Source of the DNA: JAAZGD01 sp034003765
GTDB lineage: Bacteria; Bacillota; Clostridia; Peptostreptococcales; Anaerovoracaceae
DNA: 64,000 nt
Assembly (NCBI GenBank): GCA_034003765.1
Contig: JAVEXZ010000002.1
Location: forward strand, 100,743 to 164,742
Direction: 5' to 3'
Under the pieces are notes generated by a model, which saw only the letters and a program-made list of their open reading frames with translations, was not told where the DNA came from and ran no database searches. A program made the position numbers and the translations under genes. Of the stretch, positions 26,235 to 36,180 are shown one piece after another; within the stretch, counting starts at the first letter, position 1; each line of letters starts with the position of its first letter.

Positions 26235-28600
26235 AAATTATCTGCTTCCCTACTATTAATTCCCACACCAATGGCACCTTGTAAGTCATTTCTAAAAACT
26301 ATTATATCTCTTTCCAAGCATTTTTCAAGGACACTAGAACTGGGATGTCCAAAATTGTTCTTCCCTACTTGAATAACTCCACATTTAGGATTAGTCCCTT
26401 CTATGAAACTTTCACCCATACTATATTTAGACCCGTGATGAGGCACCTTTAATATATCACAATTCAAATCACTTATATTATACAGGTTTCTTATAAGGTC
26501 CTTTTCTCCATCTTGATCAATATCTCCAGTCATCAGTATTCTTATACCATCATACACCACCATTAATACCAAAGACATCTGATTTTCGTCTTCCGGCCGA
26601 TACTTGTCACCCTCTCTCCAAGCTGGAGGATAAATAATCTCTATTGATACACGATCATCTAGTTTTATGGTATCACCTTTCCTGGCGAATATTAATGCTC
26701 CTAACTCAAAGCCTGATTCTGAAAGGATACTTGATTTTTCAGATTCATAACCCTCATACAATACCAAGCCTCCAACTGGAATCTCCTGGCTAAGTGTCTT
26801 AAAGCCTCCATAATGATCTTGATGCAGGTGTGTAACAATAGCCAAATCCAATTCCTTGTGGCCATTTTTTAGTAAGAATGGCAATAAAATTTTCCTGCCC
26901 ACATCGTATCTTCCACTACCCCCTGAATCAATCATGGCAGTCCTACCTGTTGGACTCTCGATAAACAAACAATCACCTTGGCCCACATCAAGGAATATAA
27001 TTCCAATATCTTGGAAGTCGTCTTCTTGTAATGTGCCCACGAAAATACAAAGCAAAAAAATTAGGATAAATGCAGTAATTGTTTTTATAGCTTTTTTCCT
27101 TTCTATCCATAAACAGACTAATTCAGAGGTCAAAAAAAATACACTGCAATAAAAAAGCAACATTGCCCAAAATGGTGGGCTGGGAATCAAGCTACTACAC
27201 TTCCCTTGAAAATAGAGAGTTTCGTTCACGAAAAGAAGACCCTCTATCAGCCATTTTGCAGAAGTGGCTAATATGTCCATCAATAACCCATTGGTGAAAA
27301 AATACAGAGGGAACATAATGATAAGAAGGGGAATAATTAGTCCCGCCAAAAATATTGTAGGGATATTGGCTATAATGCCTATAAAAGAAAAATGATTGAA
27401 ATGGAAGGCAATAATTGGTATCAAACCAATTTGAATGGCAATCAGAGGTAAAAATGGTCTTAGGAATATGGAAGACCACCAGTGCTTGAGAAATGGAATC
27501 AAAAAAGACATGGCAAGCAAGGCAATATAGGATAACTGAAAGCCAGCATTTATTAGCATCAGGGGATTAAATAGAAGAATAACTCCTCCTGTAAAAACCG
27601 TGGCGCTAAGAAGGTCGTATCTAAAATGAAATCTCTTAGCCACAATATGAAGACCTATCATAAAGACTGCCCTAATAACCGATGGGGCCAAAAGACTCAT
27701 AATGGCATATAGGGCTAACAAGGTCATTATAACTAGGTCAATAGCAAGGGAATTTCTTTTCCGAAATATAAGTAGTAAAAGACCGTATATCATACCCACA
27801 TGTAAACCACTTACAGCCAATATATGACCTGTAGAATTTCTTTGAAATTCAATCAGGACTTCACTATCAATGTCGGTCTTGTCGCCAAACAACATTCCCT
27901 TTACCAAGGCCATTTCCCCTTCAGGTATTTTCTTGGACAAACTGTCAATAAAATCCTGCTTAACCAAAGAAATTTTGTTCAAGATTCGCCATCTGATGGA
28001 AAATATTCCTTCTTGCCATCCTCTATCTTCTATGAAGCGGGGGTTTACATTGACAATGCTACCTATCCTTTTTGTTTTCAAATATTTTTGGTAGTCAAAA
28101 CACTTGGGGTTTCTTGCTCCCGATGGGATCTCTAACAGGCCTCTAATTTGAATATCCCTACCAACTAAGTCTTGGAAATCTAATAAAGGGCCATATACCC
28201 TAATTAAAGCCTTTTCTGGATTCGATAATACAAGGCCTTGACCCTCTCTTACCAATAGTGTTAGATAATAAACATCCGCCCCTTTGTTTTCAGAGAATAT
28301 AACTGTCCCACTCAAGGTCACGGTGTTTCCATTAAAATCATTCAAAATATAATTAGAGTTTAATTCATGATTAAATAAACTCATCCCTATAGTCAAGAAA
28401 ATCGCAATACACACAACCCCCTTTCTCCAAGGAAGATTTTTGTCTCCTGGATTAGGTTTCTTAAATAATAGAAGTACTAGCACCAATGCAATACCAAGAA
28501 ATATCCCCACAAGGATACCTGTTGATTTTTCATCTATAATAGCTATCATAGTCATCCCAACTACCAGAGAGAAAACAGGTAATAGTATTGGTCTTCTCAA
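26201..28600 (-). CDS. comEC: ComEC/Rec2 DNA-uptake channel with MBL domain
   Basis: A 799-residue protein in the normal full-length three-part layout. An N-terminal membrane and OB-like region (1-210) precedes the competence channel domain (about 220-500, with LAVSGLHVGMIYGLLLLIF). A C-terminal metallo-beta-lactamase domain carries THLHQDHYGG (about residue 590) and PHHGSKYS. ComEC carries single-stranded DNA across the membrane during transformation. The start is TTG (28598-28600) with AGGAG 9 bases upstream. No other competence genes are in the window, so natural competence is not shown. Confidence 0.93.
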   Translation of the reverse strand: MRRPILLPVFSLVVGMTMIAIIDEKSTGILVGIFLGIALVLVLLLFKKPNPGDKNLPWRKGVVCIAIFLTIGMSLFNHELNSNYILNDFNGNTVTLSGTVIFSENKGADVYYLTLLVREGQGLVLSNPEKALIRVYGPLLDFQDLVGRDIQIRGLLEIPSGARNPKCFDYQKYLKTKRIGSIVNVNPRFIEDRGWQEGIFSIRWRILNKISLVKQDFIDSLSKKIPEGEMALVKGMLFGDKTDIDSEVLIEFQRNSTGHILAVSGLHVGMIYGLLLLIFRKRNSLAIDLVIMTLLALYAIMSLLAPSVIRAVFMIGLHIVAKRFHFRYDLLSATVFTGGVILLFNPLMLINAGFQLSYIALLAMSFLIPFLKHWWSSIFLRPFLPLIAIQIGLIPIIAFHFNHFSFIGIIANIPTIFLAGLIIPLLIIMFPLYFFTNGLLMDILATSAKWLIEGLLFVNETLYFQGKCSSLIPSPPFWAMLLFYCSVFFLTSELVCLWIERKKAIKTITAFILIFLLCIFVGTLQEDDFQDIGIIFLDVGQGDCLFIESPTGRTAMIDSGGSGRYDVGRKILLPFLLKNGHKELDLAIVTHLHQDHYGGFKTLSQEIPVGGLVLYEGYESEKSSILSESGFELGALIFARKGDTIKLDDRVSIEIIYPPAWREGDKYRPEDENQMSLVLMVVYDGIRILMTGDIDQDGEKDLIRNLYNISDLNCDILKVPHHGSKYSMGESFIEGTNPKCGVIQVGKNNFGHPSSSVLEKCLERDIIVFRNDLQGAIGVGINSREADNLWIKTMITSEF

Positions 28601-28726
28601 TTGATTTATCTCCTATTTTTTTGATACAGCTTTAAGGATCTTGGTTGTTTCCATTTTATACCATATTATGGAACTTATCAATCTCATTAACGTCTTATAT
28701 AGGGTAATATTATTTCGCCTTAGAAT

Positions 28727-28754
28727 TTGTAAATTGAGAAAGCTATGGTATAAT
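28727..28754 (+). promoter_or_regulatory. Promoter of the class A PBP and maf
   Basis: Plus-strand TTGTAA (28727-28732), a 16-base spacer and TATAAT (28749-28754), about 55 bases before the PBP start. The 208-base gap also has to hold the divergent comEC promoter, which I could not define. Confidence 0.6.
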
Positions 28755-28808
28755 AAATGCTGTGATTTATGCTATATAAGCAAAGATAGAACATGGAGGT
28801 AAAATAGG

Positions 28809-31800
28809 TTGTCAGATAAATATAAAGATAAAGACAAACAAGAAGAGATCGACGACTTCTTCTCACAGTTTGAAAATGTAAATGATGAATTTGATAAAAT
28901 TAGTGATAATTTAAATTTGTCAGGTTCACAAGAAAGAGATACCCAAGAGACCAAGGAAAGATCAGGAGTTAATGATTCTGAGAGAGAAGACGCCAATAGG
29001 ATTTATCGTTCCCACAGACACAAAGAAAAAAATGGCTATGGAGAAGGATACGATGAAAAAAAATCTTTTTCTATCCCTCTTTTATCAAGTATAGGTGGGC
29101 GCATTTCCAATGGTTGGTCCCGGATAAAAGGCTCCTTCATTATAGATAGCGCAGAGGATAATCCAAAAATGTCTACCACTAAAAACGGAAAAAGAAGATC
29201 TAAAAGATATAGACTTAACACTAAAAAATTATTTAAAGCTCTAGCTATATTTTTTGGGGCTATTGGAGCAGTGTTAGTAATCCTTGTCCTATCTATTGTG
29301 TTTACATCACCATCCATTGACCCTGATAATATTTACAACTTGCTATCCGAAAGCTCAGTACTATATAACGATGATGGGCAACCCATTGAGTCGGTTTTTG
29401 AAGCTGACGGTAAAAGAACCAATGTTGAGTTTTCCCAAATGCCAGATAATTTGATCAATGCTTTTGTATCACTGGAAGATAAAACATTTTGGACACACAG
29501 CGGATTTAACTTTGTTCGTATTTTCGGAGCTATTCGAGACTCCTTTACCAGCGGGCAAATAAGCGGAACTTCTACCATAACCCAACAGTTAGCCCGAAAT
29601 GTTTATCTGGCAGACACGAAATCCGAGAGAACTGTAGCTAGAAAAATCAGAGAGGCCTACTATTCTGTTCAGCTGGAGAGAAACCTGACAAAAGAACAGA
29701 TCCTAGAAGCTTATTTGAATACCATATTCTTAGGCTATAACTCTTATGGAGTTCAAGCTGCCAGCAAGGCTTACTTTGGAAAAGATGTAAGCGAATTGGA
29801 TCTTATGGAATGTGTATCCTTAGCCGCCCTTCCCCAAGCTCCTGACCGTTATGCTTTGATAAAAACTTTAGAGACTAGCTCTATAGACGAAGAAACAGAG
29901 GGGATTTTATACAAAGGTAGCCAATATACCTATGTAATCAGTGACGTTAGTAAAGAGCGAAGAGAACTATGCCTTAAAATGATGCTAAAACAGGAAAAAA
30001 TCACCCAGGAAGAGTACGACCTTGTTATGGCGGACACAATAGCTGCCCACATCAATCCAGGCCTTGATGAAAAACAAGAAATGTCTTCTTATTTTACTGA
30101 CTATGTTATATCAAATGTTATATCAGATTTAGAAGATGAGTTTCATTTGGAATACAGCGAAGCTAAGCAAATGCTTTATACCAACGGTCTATCTGTTTAT
30201 ACAACTATGAACTCCGATATGCAGTTGATTATTGAAACTGAATTTACTAATTCTGCCAACTTCCCAAGGGTTACCAACCTTAAAAAGGACAGCAATGGAA
30301 ATGTCCTTGGTGAAAACAACAAAATCTTACTTTATAATAATGCAACTTACTTTGATGACAATGGTTTCTTTGTCCTTTCTTCTGAAGAGTACAGGGCCAA
30401 CGGAGATGGTTCAGTTACCATATTTAAAGGCAAGAGATTAAATATTTTTAACACAACTGTCAAGGGAGAAACCGATTTCAGTTTGGAATTTAAGGATATA
30501 TATCTTGTTGAAGATTCCATTTTCTATAGTATTAATGGGGGGTATATAAATATCCCTTCCCAATATAAAAGTCGTGACCAAGAAGGTAATTTGGTAATTG
30601 CTCCAGGCTTTTTTGATGACCATCCTGACTTTTTCTTATTTGACAACAGGGGCATGTCTTTTGGCCCTTCATCATATTTGTTAAATCAAAAGGTGGTACA
30701 GCCCCAATCGGCTATGGTTCTAACGGAGTATGAGACTGGACAGATCAAGGCCATGGTAGGAGGCAGAAACACCAAAGGTCGTATGCTCTTTAACAGGGCA
30801 ACATCCCCAAGGCAACCTGGTTCCGCTATTAAGCCAATTGCCGTCTACTCTGCTGCCTTACAACAAGCTTATGAAGCTCAAGCAGCGGGGACAAATCAAT
30901 TCTTTGTGACCCTTGATAACTACGGCAATGAGATTCCAAATTATTATGGAGATTACTGGACAGCTGCATCAGTAATTGACGATGCGCCTCTTAAAACAGG
31001 TAGCAGAATATGGCCGAAAAACTGGTATAATTCTTATCGAGGCCTAATGAGTATGAGAACTGCAGTAGAACAATCAGTAAACGTATGTGCAGTTAAAGTT
31101 ATTTCCCAAGTTGGTTTTGATTACTCAGCTAACCACTTAGAAAAATTAGGAGTTACCACTGTAGAGAGAGAAAATCTAGAAGTAAATGATTTGAACCCCG
31201 CCGCTTTAGGTTTAGGCGGTATGACCTACGGAATATCTCCCTTAGAAATGGTGGGTAGCTATGGTTGTATTGCAAATTACGGAGAATATGTTGAGCCTAT
31301 AAGCTATACACAAGTTAAAAATAAAAGAGGCGAAGTCTTAATAGATAAAGTTCCACGAAAAAACCAAGTAATGAATGAAGGTGTAGCTTGGATTATGAGC
31401 GACATCTTACAAAGCGTTGTAACTAATGGATTAGGTAAAACAGCTGCAATTTCAAGCCAACCTGTTGCGGGTAAAACAGGAACTACCTCAGATAACTATG
31501 ATGCATGGTTTGTGGGCTATACTCCAAAATATGCTGCATCTCTTTGGATTGGTAACGACGTCAATATTGAACTATCTCAAGGTTCTGTATCAGCGGCAAG
31601 ACTTTGGAGCAAAATTATGCGTCAATGTCTGGCTGGAATGCCAAGAGAATCCTTTGGTCCAGCACCTGAAAATGTTGTTTCAGCATCAGTTGATTCATAT
31701 TCAGGAGGCCTACCCAATAATGGGCCTACCCATAGTGAGTACTTTGTAAAGGGAACTGTTCCAAATAAGGTTATAAATGCATATAGCCGTGTGGCCGTAT

Positions 31801-32177
31801 GTCTTGATTCAGGATTTTTAGCAACTCCTTGGTGTACTAATGTAACATATAAATCTGGAACTGATAGAGGCTATGCCATCGATCACCCTGGAGCTTCTGC
31901 ATCAGAAGTGCCTCATTATTACTGCCCATATCATAACTATGATTTAGCACAGTATCCAGTTGATCCTTCTGGAAAGACGGAATATATATTCAATGAAATT
32001 GTTACTACACCACCAGAAGATGAAATACCATTTGAGGGAATAACCCCTCCAGCAATAACCCCCAGCCCTGGGGCTACAACAGGTCCTGGTACTGGAGAAC
32101 CTGATCCTCCTCCAGGGGAAGACCCCCCCGGAGATGATGATGATGATGATGAAGAGGTCCCAGGATGGCTTCTTTAG
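28809..32177 (+). CDS. Class A penicillin-binding protein (transglycosylase/transpeptidase)
   Basis: A 1122-residue bifunctional peptidoglycan synthase. It has a long charged cytoplasmic tail (1-140), a membrane helix (141-165) and a GT51 transglycosylase domain with catalytic Glu223 (SLEDKTFW). The transpeptidase domain follows, with Ser672-x-x-Lys675 (PGSAIKP), Ser756-Val-Asn758 and Lys889-Thr-Gly. The C-terminus is a Pro/Gly-rich linker ending in an acidic DDDDDDEE run. The start is TTG with GGAGGT 8 bases upstream. It is longer than common PBP1 proteins, mainly through both tails and a segment between the two domains. Maf overlaps its end by 13 bases. Confidence 0.95.
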   Translation: MSDKYKDKDKQEEIDDFFSQFENVNDEFDKISDNLNLSGSQERDTQETKERSGVNDSEREDANRIYRSHRHKEKNGYGEGYDEKKSFSIPLLSSIGGRISNGWSRIKGSFIIDSAEDNPKMSTTKNGKRRSKRYRLNTKKLFKALAIFFGAIGAVLVILVLSIVFTSPSIDPDNIYNLLSESSVLYNDDGQPIESVFEADGKRTNVEFSQMPDNLINAFVSLEDKTFWTHSGFNFVRIFGAIRDSFTSGQISGTSTITQQLARNVYLADTKSERTVARKIREAYYSVQLERNLTKEQILEAYLNTIFLGYNSYGVQAASKAYFGKDVSELDLMECVSLAALPQAPDRYALIKTLETSSIDEETEGILYKGSQYTYVISDVSKERRELCLKMMLKQEKITQEEYDLVMADTIAAHINPGLDEKQEMSSYFTDYVISNVISDLEDEFHLEYSEAKQMLYTNGLSVYTTMNSDMQLIIETEFTNSANFPRVTNLKKDSNGNVLGENNKILLYNNATYFDDNGFFVLSSEEYRANGDGSVTIFKGKRLNIFNTTVKGETDFSLEFKDIYLVEDSIFYSINGGYINIPSQYKSRDQEGNLVIAPGFFDDHPDFFLFDNRGMSFGPSSYLLNQKVVQPQSAMVLTEYETGQIKAMVGGRNTKGRMLFNRATSPRQPGSAIKPIAVYSAALQQAYEAQAAGTNQFFVTLDNYGNEIPNYYGDYWTAASVIDDAPLKTGSRIWPKNWYNSYRGLMSMRTAVEQSVNVCAVKVISQVGFDYSANHLEKLGVTTVERENLEVNDLNPAALGLGGMTYGISPLEMVGSYGCIANYGEYVEPISYTQVKNKRGEVLIDKVPRKNQVMNEGVAWIMSDILQSVVTNGLGKTAAISSQPVAGKTGTTSDNYDAWFVGYTPKYAASLWIGNDVNIELSQGSVSAARLWSKIMRQCLAGMPRESFGPAPENVVSASVDSYSGGLPNNGPTHSEYFVKGTVPNKVINAYSRVAVCLDSGFLATPWCTNVTYKSGTDRGYAIDHPGASASEVPHYYCPYHNYDLAQYPVDPSGKTEYIFNEIVTTPPEDEIPFEGITPPAITPSPGATTGPGTGEPDPPPGEDPPGDDDDDDEEVPGWLL

Positions 32178-32737
32178 TCCTAGCATCTTCATCTCAAAGA
32201 CGAATTGATATGCTAAAAGAAAATGGCTACCAGCCAATAATAATGGCTCCAAAGGTGGATGAAACCCTTCCAGAAGCTATAAGCCCTCAGGAAGGAGTCA
32301 TGTTCCTAGCCTTAAAGAAAGCCTTATGGGCTGAAGATCTTTGTCAAGAGGGAGACCTTATACTTGCAGCTGATACCATTGTTCTCTTAGACCAAATAAT
32401 CGGAAAACCTCTTTCTCAAGATGAGGCCTACCAAATTTTGGCCCAGCTGAATGGTAAGACTCATAGGGTATTAACAGGAGTAGCCATAATAAAAGCCAAG
32501 ACCAGTAAAAGAATGGCCTTTTATGAAACAACCTATGTTACATTTAAGAAGTATTCCGAAAAAAATATCAGAGACTATATTCAAACAAATGAGCCATATG
32601 ATAAAGCAGGGGGCTACGCAATACAAGGAGCCTTCGGGAAGTATGTAGATCACATCCAGGGAGACCGAGATAATGTCATCGGGCTTCCTTTGAAGAGAGT
32701 CTTAGATGAGATTAATAAAATAGAGGCCAGGATATAA
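32165..32737 (+). CDS. maf: Maf-family nucleotide pyrophosphatase
   Basis: A 190-residue Maf protein, full length. The N-terminal LASSSQRRIDML signature is present, then DETLP, the metal and substrate residues in LAADTIV, GKPLSQDEA, and the C-terminal YDKAGGYAIQG. Maf proteins hydrolyse non-canonical or canonical dTTP/UTP and affect septum formation. The start overlaps the PBP gene by 13 bases, with GAGG inside that gene as the probable ribosome site. A terminator overlaps its last codons. The pairing with a cell-wall synthase fits a role in growth and division. Confidence 0.94.
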   Translation: MASLVLASSSQRRIDMLKENGYQPIIMAPKVDETLPEAISPQEGVMFLALKKALWAEDLCQEGDLILAADTIVLLDQIIGKPLSQDEAYQILAQLNGKTHRVLTGVAIIKAKTSKRMAFYETTYVTFKKYSEKNIRDYIQTNEPYDKAGGYAIQGAFGKYVDHIQGDRDNVIGLPLKRVLDEINKIEARI

Positions 32738-32755
32738 ATCCGGCCTCATTTTTTA
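32723..32755 (+). terminator. Terminator overlapping the end of maf
   Basis: GAGGCC (32723-32728) pairs with GGCCTC (32742-32747), extended by GGA/TCC across a one-base bulge. ATTTTTTA follows. The maf stop codon lies in the loop. Confidence 0.88.
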
Positions 32756-32853
32756 TTGGTCATTTGCTTTATTAAGGGATACACTAGCTTGTCTATCAAG
32801 TCTATACCCTTTAATCTATAGTCCCTGTATTTCTAGTAGATAAGACCTAGGGT

Positions 32854-34137
32854 TTATGCCTTTACGGAAGAAGAATATAACTCTTCTGCCTCATCCCAAG
32901 CTTTCATAATCTCTGGAATTACCTTATATAAGTCGCCAACAATTCCGTAGTCTGCAACTTCGAATATAGGTGCCTCTGGATCCTTGTTAATTGCTATTAT
33001 GGTATCAGATGTCTGCATACCTGCTAAATGTTGAATAGCCCCTGATATACCACATGCGAAATAAATTGTGGGTTTTACAGTTGTACCTGTTTGGCCTACT
33101 TGATTGGCATGGTCTATCCATCCAGAATCAACTGCTGCTCTTGATGAACCAACAACTCCTCCAACCTTGTCGGCAAACTCTCGAATTAAATCAAAGCCAC
33201 AAGCTTCACCTAAGCCACGACCCCCAGAACAAATAATCTCAGCATCAGTTAGAGAGACAATTTCCTTAGCGGATTTTACGATTTCAATAATTTTAGTTCT
33301 AATATCTTCATCAGAAATCAAAGGCTCGATTTCTACAAGTTCACCTGTAGCATTTTCTCTTGGCTCCATTTTTTGCATAACCCCAGGGCGAACAGTTGAC
33401 ATCTGAGGTCTTGTTCTTGGGCAAATGATGGTAGCCATAAGGTTACCTCCAAAGGCGGGCCGAGTTTGCTTTAATCCCCTACTAGTATCCTTGGGATCTA
33501 GTGTGGAAACATCTAATGTAGTATTATTTTTTGCATAATCGATATAGCTCTTAATATCTACATCTAGCCTTGTACAGTCGGCTGTTAATCCTGTGTCTAG
33601 CCTAGCTGCGACACGAGGAGCTAGGTCTCTACCAATATGGGTAGCTCCATAAATAACAATCTCAGGCTTATAAACAGTTAAAGCATCTACGATTACCTTG
33701 GTGTAACCATCAGTTGTGTAGTTTTCTAATCTCTCGTCCTGAATAAGATAGACTTTATCAGCTCCATAGCTATAGCATTCTTTAACAAGATGCTCGATTC
33801 CATTACCTACTAACAATGCGCATACCTTTGTGTCTTCACTGATTTCTCTGGCCAAACGATGACCTTCTCCGATTAACTCCAAAGCTACGTTTAACATCTT
33901 TCCATTTCTTTGCTCTGCAAAAACCCAAAGGTCTTTGTAATCGGTTAAATCAACTTCTCGGACTTCCTGAGTGTTTTCTATAGCATCAAAGGGACACGCT
34001 TCAATACATTGCCCACAAGCAGTACATTTCTCATTAATATATGCTAGCTTGCCTTTCATTTCAATTGCATCAAAGGGGCAGGCTTTAATACAAAGTTTAC
34101 ATCCTCTACACTTTTCGTCAATTACTAGAATTGCCAT
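32854..34137 (-). CDS. etfA: Electron transfer flavoprotein alpha subunit with N-terminal 2[4Fe-4S] ferredoxin domain
   Basis: A 427-residue EtfA, about 90 residues longer than the plain form. Residues 1-50 are a bacterial ferredoxin module with two clusters (Cys10, 13, 16, 20 and Cys38, 41, 44, 48). The Etf alpha N-domain and the C-terminal FAD domain follow, the latter with QVGQTGTTVKP and ISGAIQHLAGM. Similar ferredoxin-fused EtfA proteins are known from caffeyl-CoA reductase and from other anaerobes' bifurcating Etf. With EtfB and Bcd it should pass electrons among NADH, ferredoxin and crotonyl-CoA. It is third in the bcd-etfB-etfA operon, 15 bases after etfB. Confidence 0.95.
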   Translation of the reverse strand: MAILVIDEKCRGCKLCIKACPFDAIEMKGKLAYINEKCTACGQCIEACPFDAIENTQEVREVDLTDYKDLWVFAEQRNGKMLNVALELIGEGHRLAREISEDTKVCALLVGNGIEHLVKECYSYGADKVYLIQDERLENYTTDGYTKVIVDALTVYKPEIVIYGATHIGRDLAPRVAARLDTGLTADCTRLDVDIKSYIDYAKNNTTLDVSTLDPKDTSRGLKQTRPAFGGNLMATIICPRTRPQMSTVRPGVMQKMEPRENATGELVEIEPLISDEDIRTKIIEIVKSAKEIVSLTDAEIICSGGRGLGEACGFDLIREFADKVGGVVGSSRAAVDSGWIDHANQVGQTGTTVKPTIYFACGISGAIQHLAGMQTSDTIIAINKDPEAPIFEVADYGIVGDLYKVIPEIMKAWDEAEELYSSSVKA

Positions 34138-34152
34138 GTTTAATCCACCCCC

Positions 34153-34956
34153 TTATATGATGTGTTTTCCCTTTAGTTTAATGATTAATTTTTGCGCTAT
34201 TTCTCTTTCTGAATCTCCATCGATCATCTGGCCAGTTCCTTTGGGAACAGGAGTGAATGATTTGAATACATTGGTAGGAGAAGCATCAAGACCAACCTCT
34301 TTTTCTGGGTCAACCTTTAAGTCCGCTGCGCCCCAAGTGGGAATGTCAGTTGCGCATCCTGTATAAATCCCAGCAATATGCATATATCTTGGAGTATTCA
34401 GTTCTTTTATTGTTGTAAGCATACAAGGAGTTTGTAATTCAATTATCTCATAACCGTCTTCTAGGGCTCTCTTAACAGTTACTGTCTTAAGGTCCTTTGA
34501 TAATTCAAATTCTTCCACATAGGTTACTTGTGGAATCCCTAGTTTTTCTGCTATTTGAGGACCTACCTGAGCAGTGTCTCCATCTATTGCTTGTCTTCCA
34601 GCAAAAATAATATCAAAATCCCCTATTTTTCTAATTGCTGCTGATAGGGCGTTAGAAGTAGCCCAGGTATCAGAACCTCCTAAAGCTCTGTCAGAAGCTA
34701 GTACAGCCTCGTCTGCCCCCTTTGCAAGGCATTCAATCAGCATGTCCTTTGCCTGAGGAGGACCCATTGTAACTACTGTAACATGGGTGTTGGGGTATTT
34801 GTCTTTTAGCTTTAAGGCCTCCTCAAGTGCATTGGAATCATCATGATTCAATATGCTGGGGACACCGTCTCGAATCAAGGTGCCTGTCTCGGGATTAATT
34901 TTTATTTCATTTGTATCTGGTACTTGTTTTGCACAAACTATAATCTTTAATGCCAT
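34153..34956 (-). CDS. etfB: Electron transfer flavoprotein beta subunit
   Basis: A 267-residue EtfB starting MALKIIVCAKQVPDT, the usual N-terminus. I chose the ATG at 34954-34956 because AGGAGG lies just upstream; longer versions would begin inside bcd. The family stretches FAGRQAIDGDTAQVGPQIAE and ITTIKELNTPRYM are intact. In bifurcating Etf this subunit holds the FAD that receives the NADH hydride. It lies between bcd and etfA in the same operon. Confidence 0.95.
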   Translation of the reverse strand: MALKIIVCAKQVPDTNEIKINPETGTLIRDGVPSILNHDDSNALEEALKLKDKYPNTHVTVVTMGPPQAKDMLIECLAKGADEAVLASDRALGGSDTWATSNALSAAIRKIGDFDIIFAGRQAIDGDTAQVGPQIAEKLGIPQVTYVEEFELSKDLKTVTVKRALEDGYEIIELQTPCMLTTIKELNTPRYMHIAGIYTGCATDIPTWGAADLKVDPEKEVGLDASPTNVFKSFTPVPKGTGQMIDGDSEREIAQKLIIKLKGKHII

Positions 34957-34972
34957 TTCTAGAACCTCCTTT

Positions 34973-36118
34973 CTATCGAGCAAAAATGTCGGCAGCAATA
35001 ACGATTTTTTGAACTTCAGAAGTCCCCTCATAAATCTCAGTGATTTTTGCATCTCTCATCATACGTTCCACAGGATAATCCTTGGTGTAACCATATCCAC
35101 CGTGGAGCTGGACACACTTTGTTGTGACATACATAGCCGTTTCAGCAGCATACAATTTTGCCATTGCGGAATAAGGACCATACTTTAGGTTTTTGTCTTT
35201 CATAGCTGCTGCTTTGTAGATTAGCAAACGAGAACACTCAATTCTTGTTCTCATGTCCGCCATTTCAAATTGTAAGGCTTGCATTTGTGACAATTTTTTG
35301 CCGAATTGCTTTCTTGCTTTCATGTACTCAACGGTAACATCAAAAGCCCCTTGTGCAATTCCCAAAGCTTGGGAAGCTATTCCAATTCTTCCACCATCAA
35401 GGGTAGACATGGCTACTTTAAATCCACCGCCTACTTTGCCTAACAATCGATCTTTTGGAATTTCGCAATTTTGGAAAATCAATTCCGTTGTTGAAGAAGC
35501 ACAGATTCCCATTTTGTCTTCGGTTTTGCCGATAGAAAAACCTTCATCCCCTTTTTCTACGATAAATGCAGAGATACCGCCTCTTGTGCCTTTTGATTTG
35601 TCTGTCATTGTCAGAACTATGAAAACGTCTGCGTATCCACCATTGGTTATGAATACTTTGGCTCCATTGATACACCAAGAGTCACCAAGGTCCACCGCTC
35701 TTGTTTGCTGTCCTGCAGCATCTGTTCCTGCATTTGGTTCTGTTAATCCAAAAGCTCCTAAATGTTTGCCAGAATTTAAATCTGGTAAATATTTAGCTTT
35801 TTGTTCCTCAGTTCCCCATGCAAAAATTGGCCATCCACATAAAGAAGTATGGGCTGAACAAATAACACCTGTAGAACCACATACTCTTGATAGTTCCTCT
35901 ACAGTAATGGCATAGGAGACATTATCCCCTCCTGCACCACCATACTCTGTTGGAAAGGGTACTCCTAACAATCCATATCTACCCATTTTTTCAACCGTTT
36001 CTACGGGGAAACGATGTTCTTTGTCGATATCTGCGGCAATGGGTTCAACCTCATTAATCGCAAATTCTCGGACCATTTTTCGAACGAATTCCTGCTCTTT
36101 TGTCAGCTGAAAATTCAT
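34973..36118 (-). CDS. bcd: Short-chain acyl-CoA dehydrogenase (butyryl-CoA dehydrogenase)
   Basis: A 381-residue FAD enzyme of the acyl-CoA dehydrogenase family. The signatures AFGLTEPNAGTDAAGQQT and QLHGGYGYTKDYPVERMMRDAK are present, and the catalytic base is Glu364 in IYEGTSEVQ. Length and context fit clostridial Bcd, which reduces crotonyl-CoA to butyryl-CoA with Etf. It is first in bcd-etfB-etfA, and a Rex-like operator lies 45 bases upstream. Substrate chain length is judged from context, so another short-chain enoyl-CoA remains possible. Confidence 0.92.
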   Translation of the reverse strand: MNFQLTKEQEFVRKMVREFAINEVEPIAADIDKEHRFPVETVEKMGRYGLLGVPFPTEYGGAGGDNVSYAITVEELSRVCGSTGVICSAHTSLCGWPIFAWGTEEQKAKYLPDLNSGKHLGAFGLTEPNAGTDAAGQQTRAVDLGDSWCINGAKVFITNGGYADVFIVLTMTDKSKGTRGGISAFIVEKGDEGFSIGKTEDKMGICASSTTELIFQNCEIPKDRLLGKVGGGFKVAMSTLDGGRIGIASQALGIAQGAFDVTVEYMKARKQFGKKLSQMQALQFEMADMRTRIECSRLLIYKAAAMKDKNLKYGPYSAMAKLYAAETAMYVTTKCVQLHGGYGYTKDYPVERMMRDAKITEIYEGTSEVQKIVIAADIFAR

Positions 36119-36162
36119 TTTATAGCCTCCTTCGCTACCATCTATATTTTTATTTCTAAACT

Positions 36163-36180
36163 GTGTTAAGAAAATAACAA
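36163..36180 (-). promoter_or_regulatory. Rex-like redox operator upstream of bcd-etfBA
   Basis: The 18-bp inverted repeat matches the Rex consensus TTGTTAA-N4-TTAACAA at 12 of 14 defined positions. It sits 45 bases before the bcd ATG. Rex senses the NADH/NAD+ ratio and is known to control crt-bcd-etf genes in clostridia. I could not define the matching promoter. Confidence 0.65.

Noticed and set aside
35253..35915. 220-codon plus-strand open frame
   Set aside because: It is the exact antisense of the acyl-CoA dehydrogenase gene, has no ribosome site and no recognisable domain.
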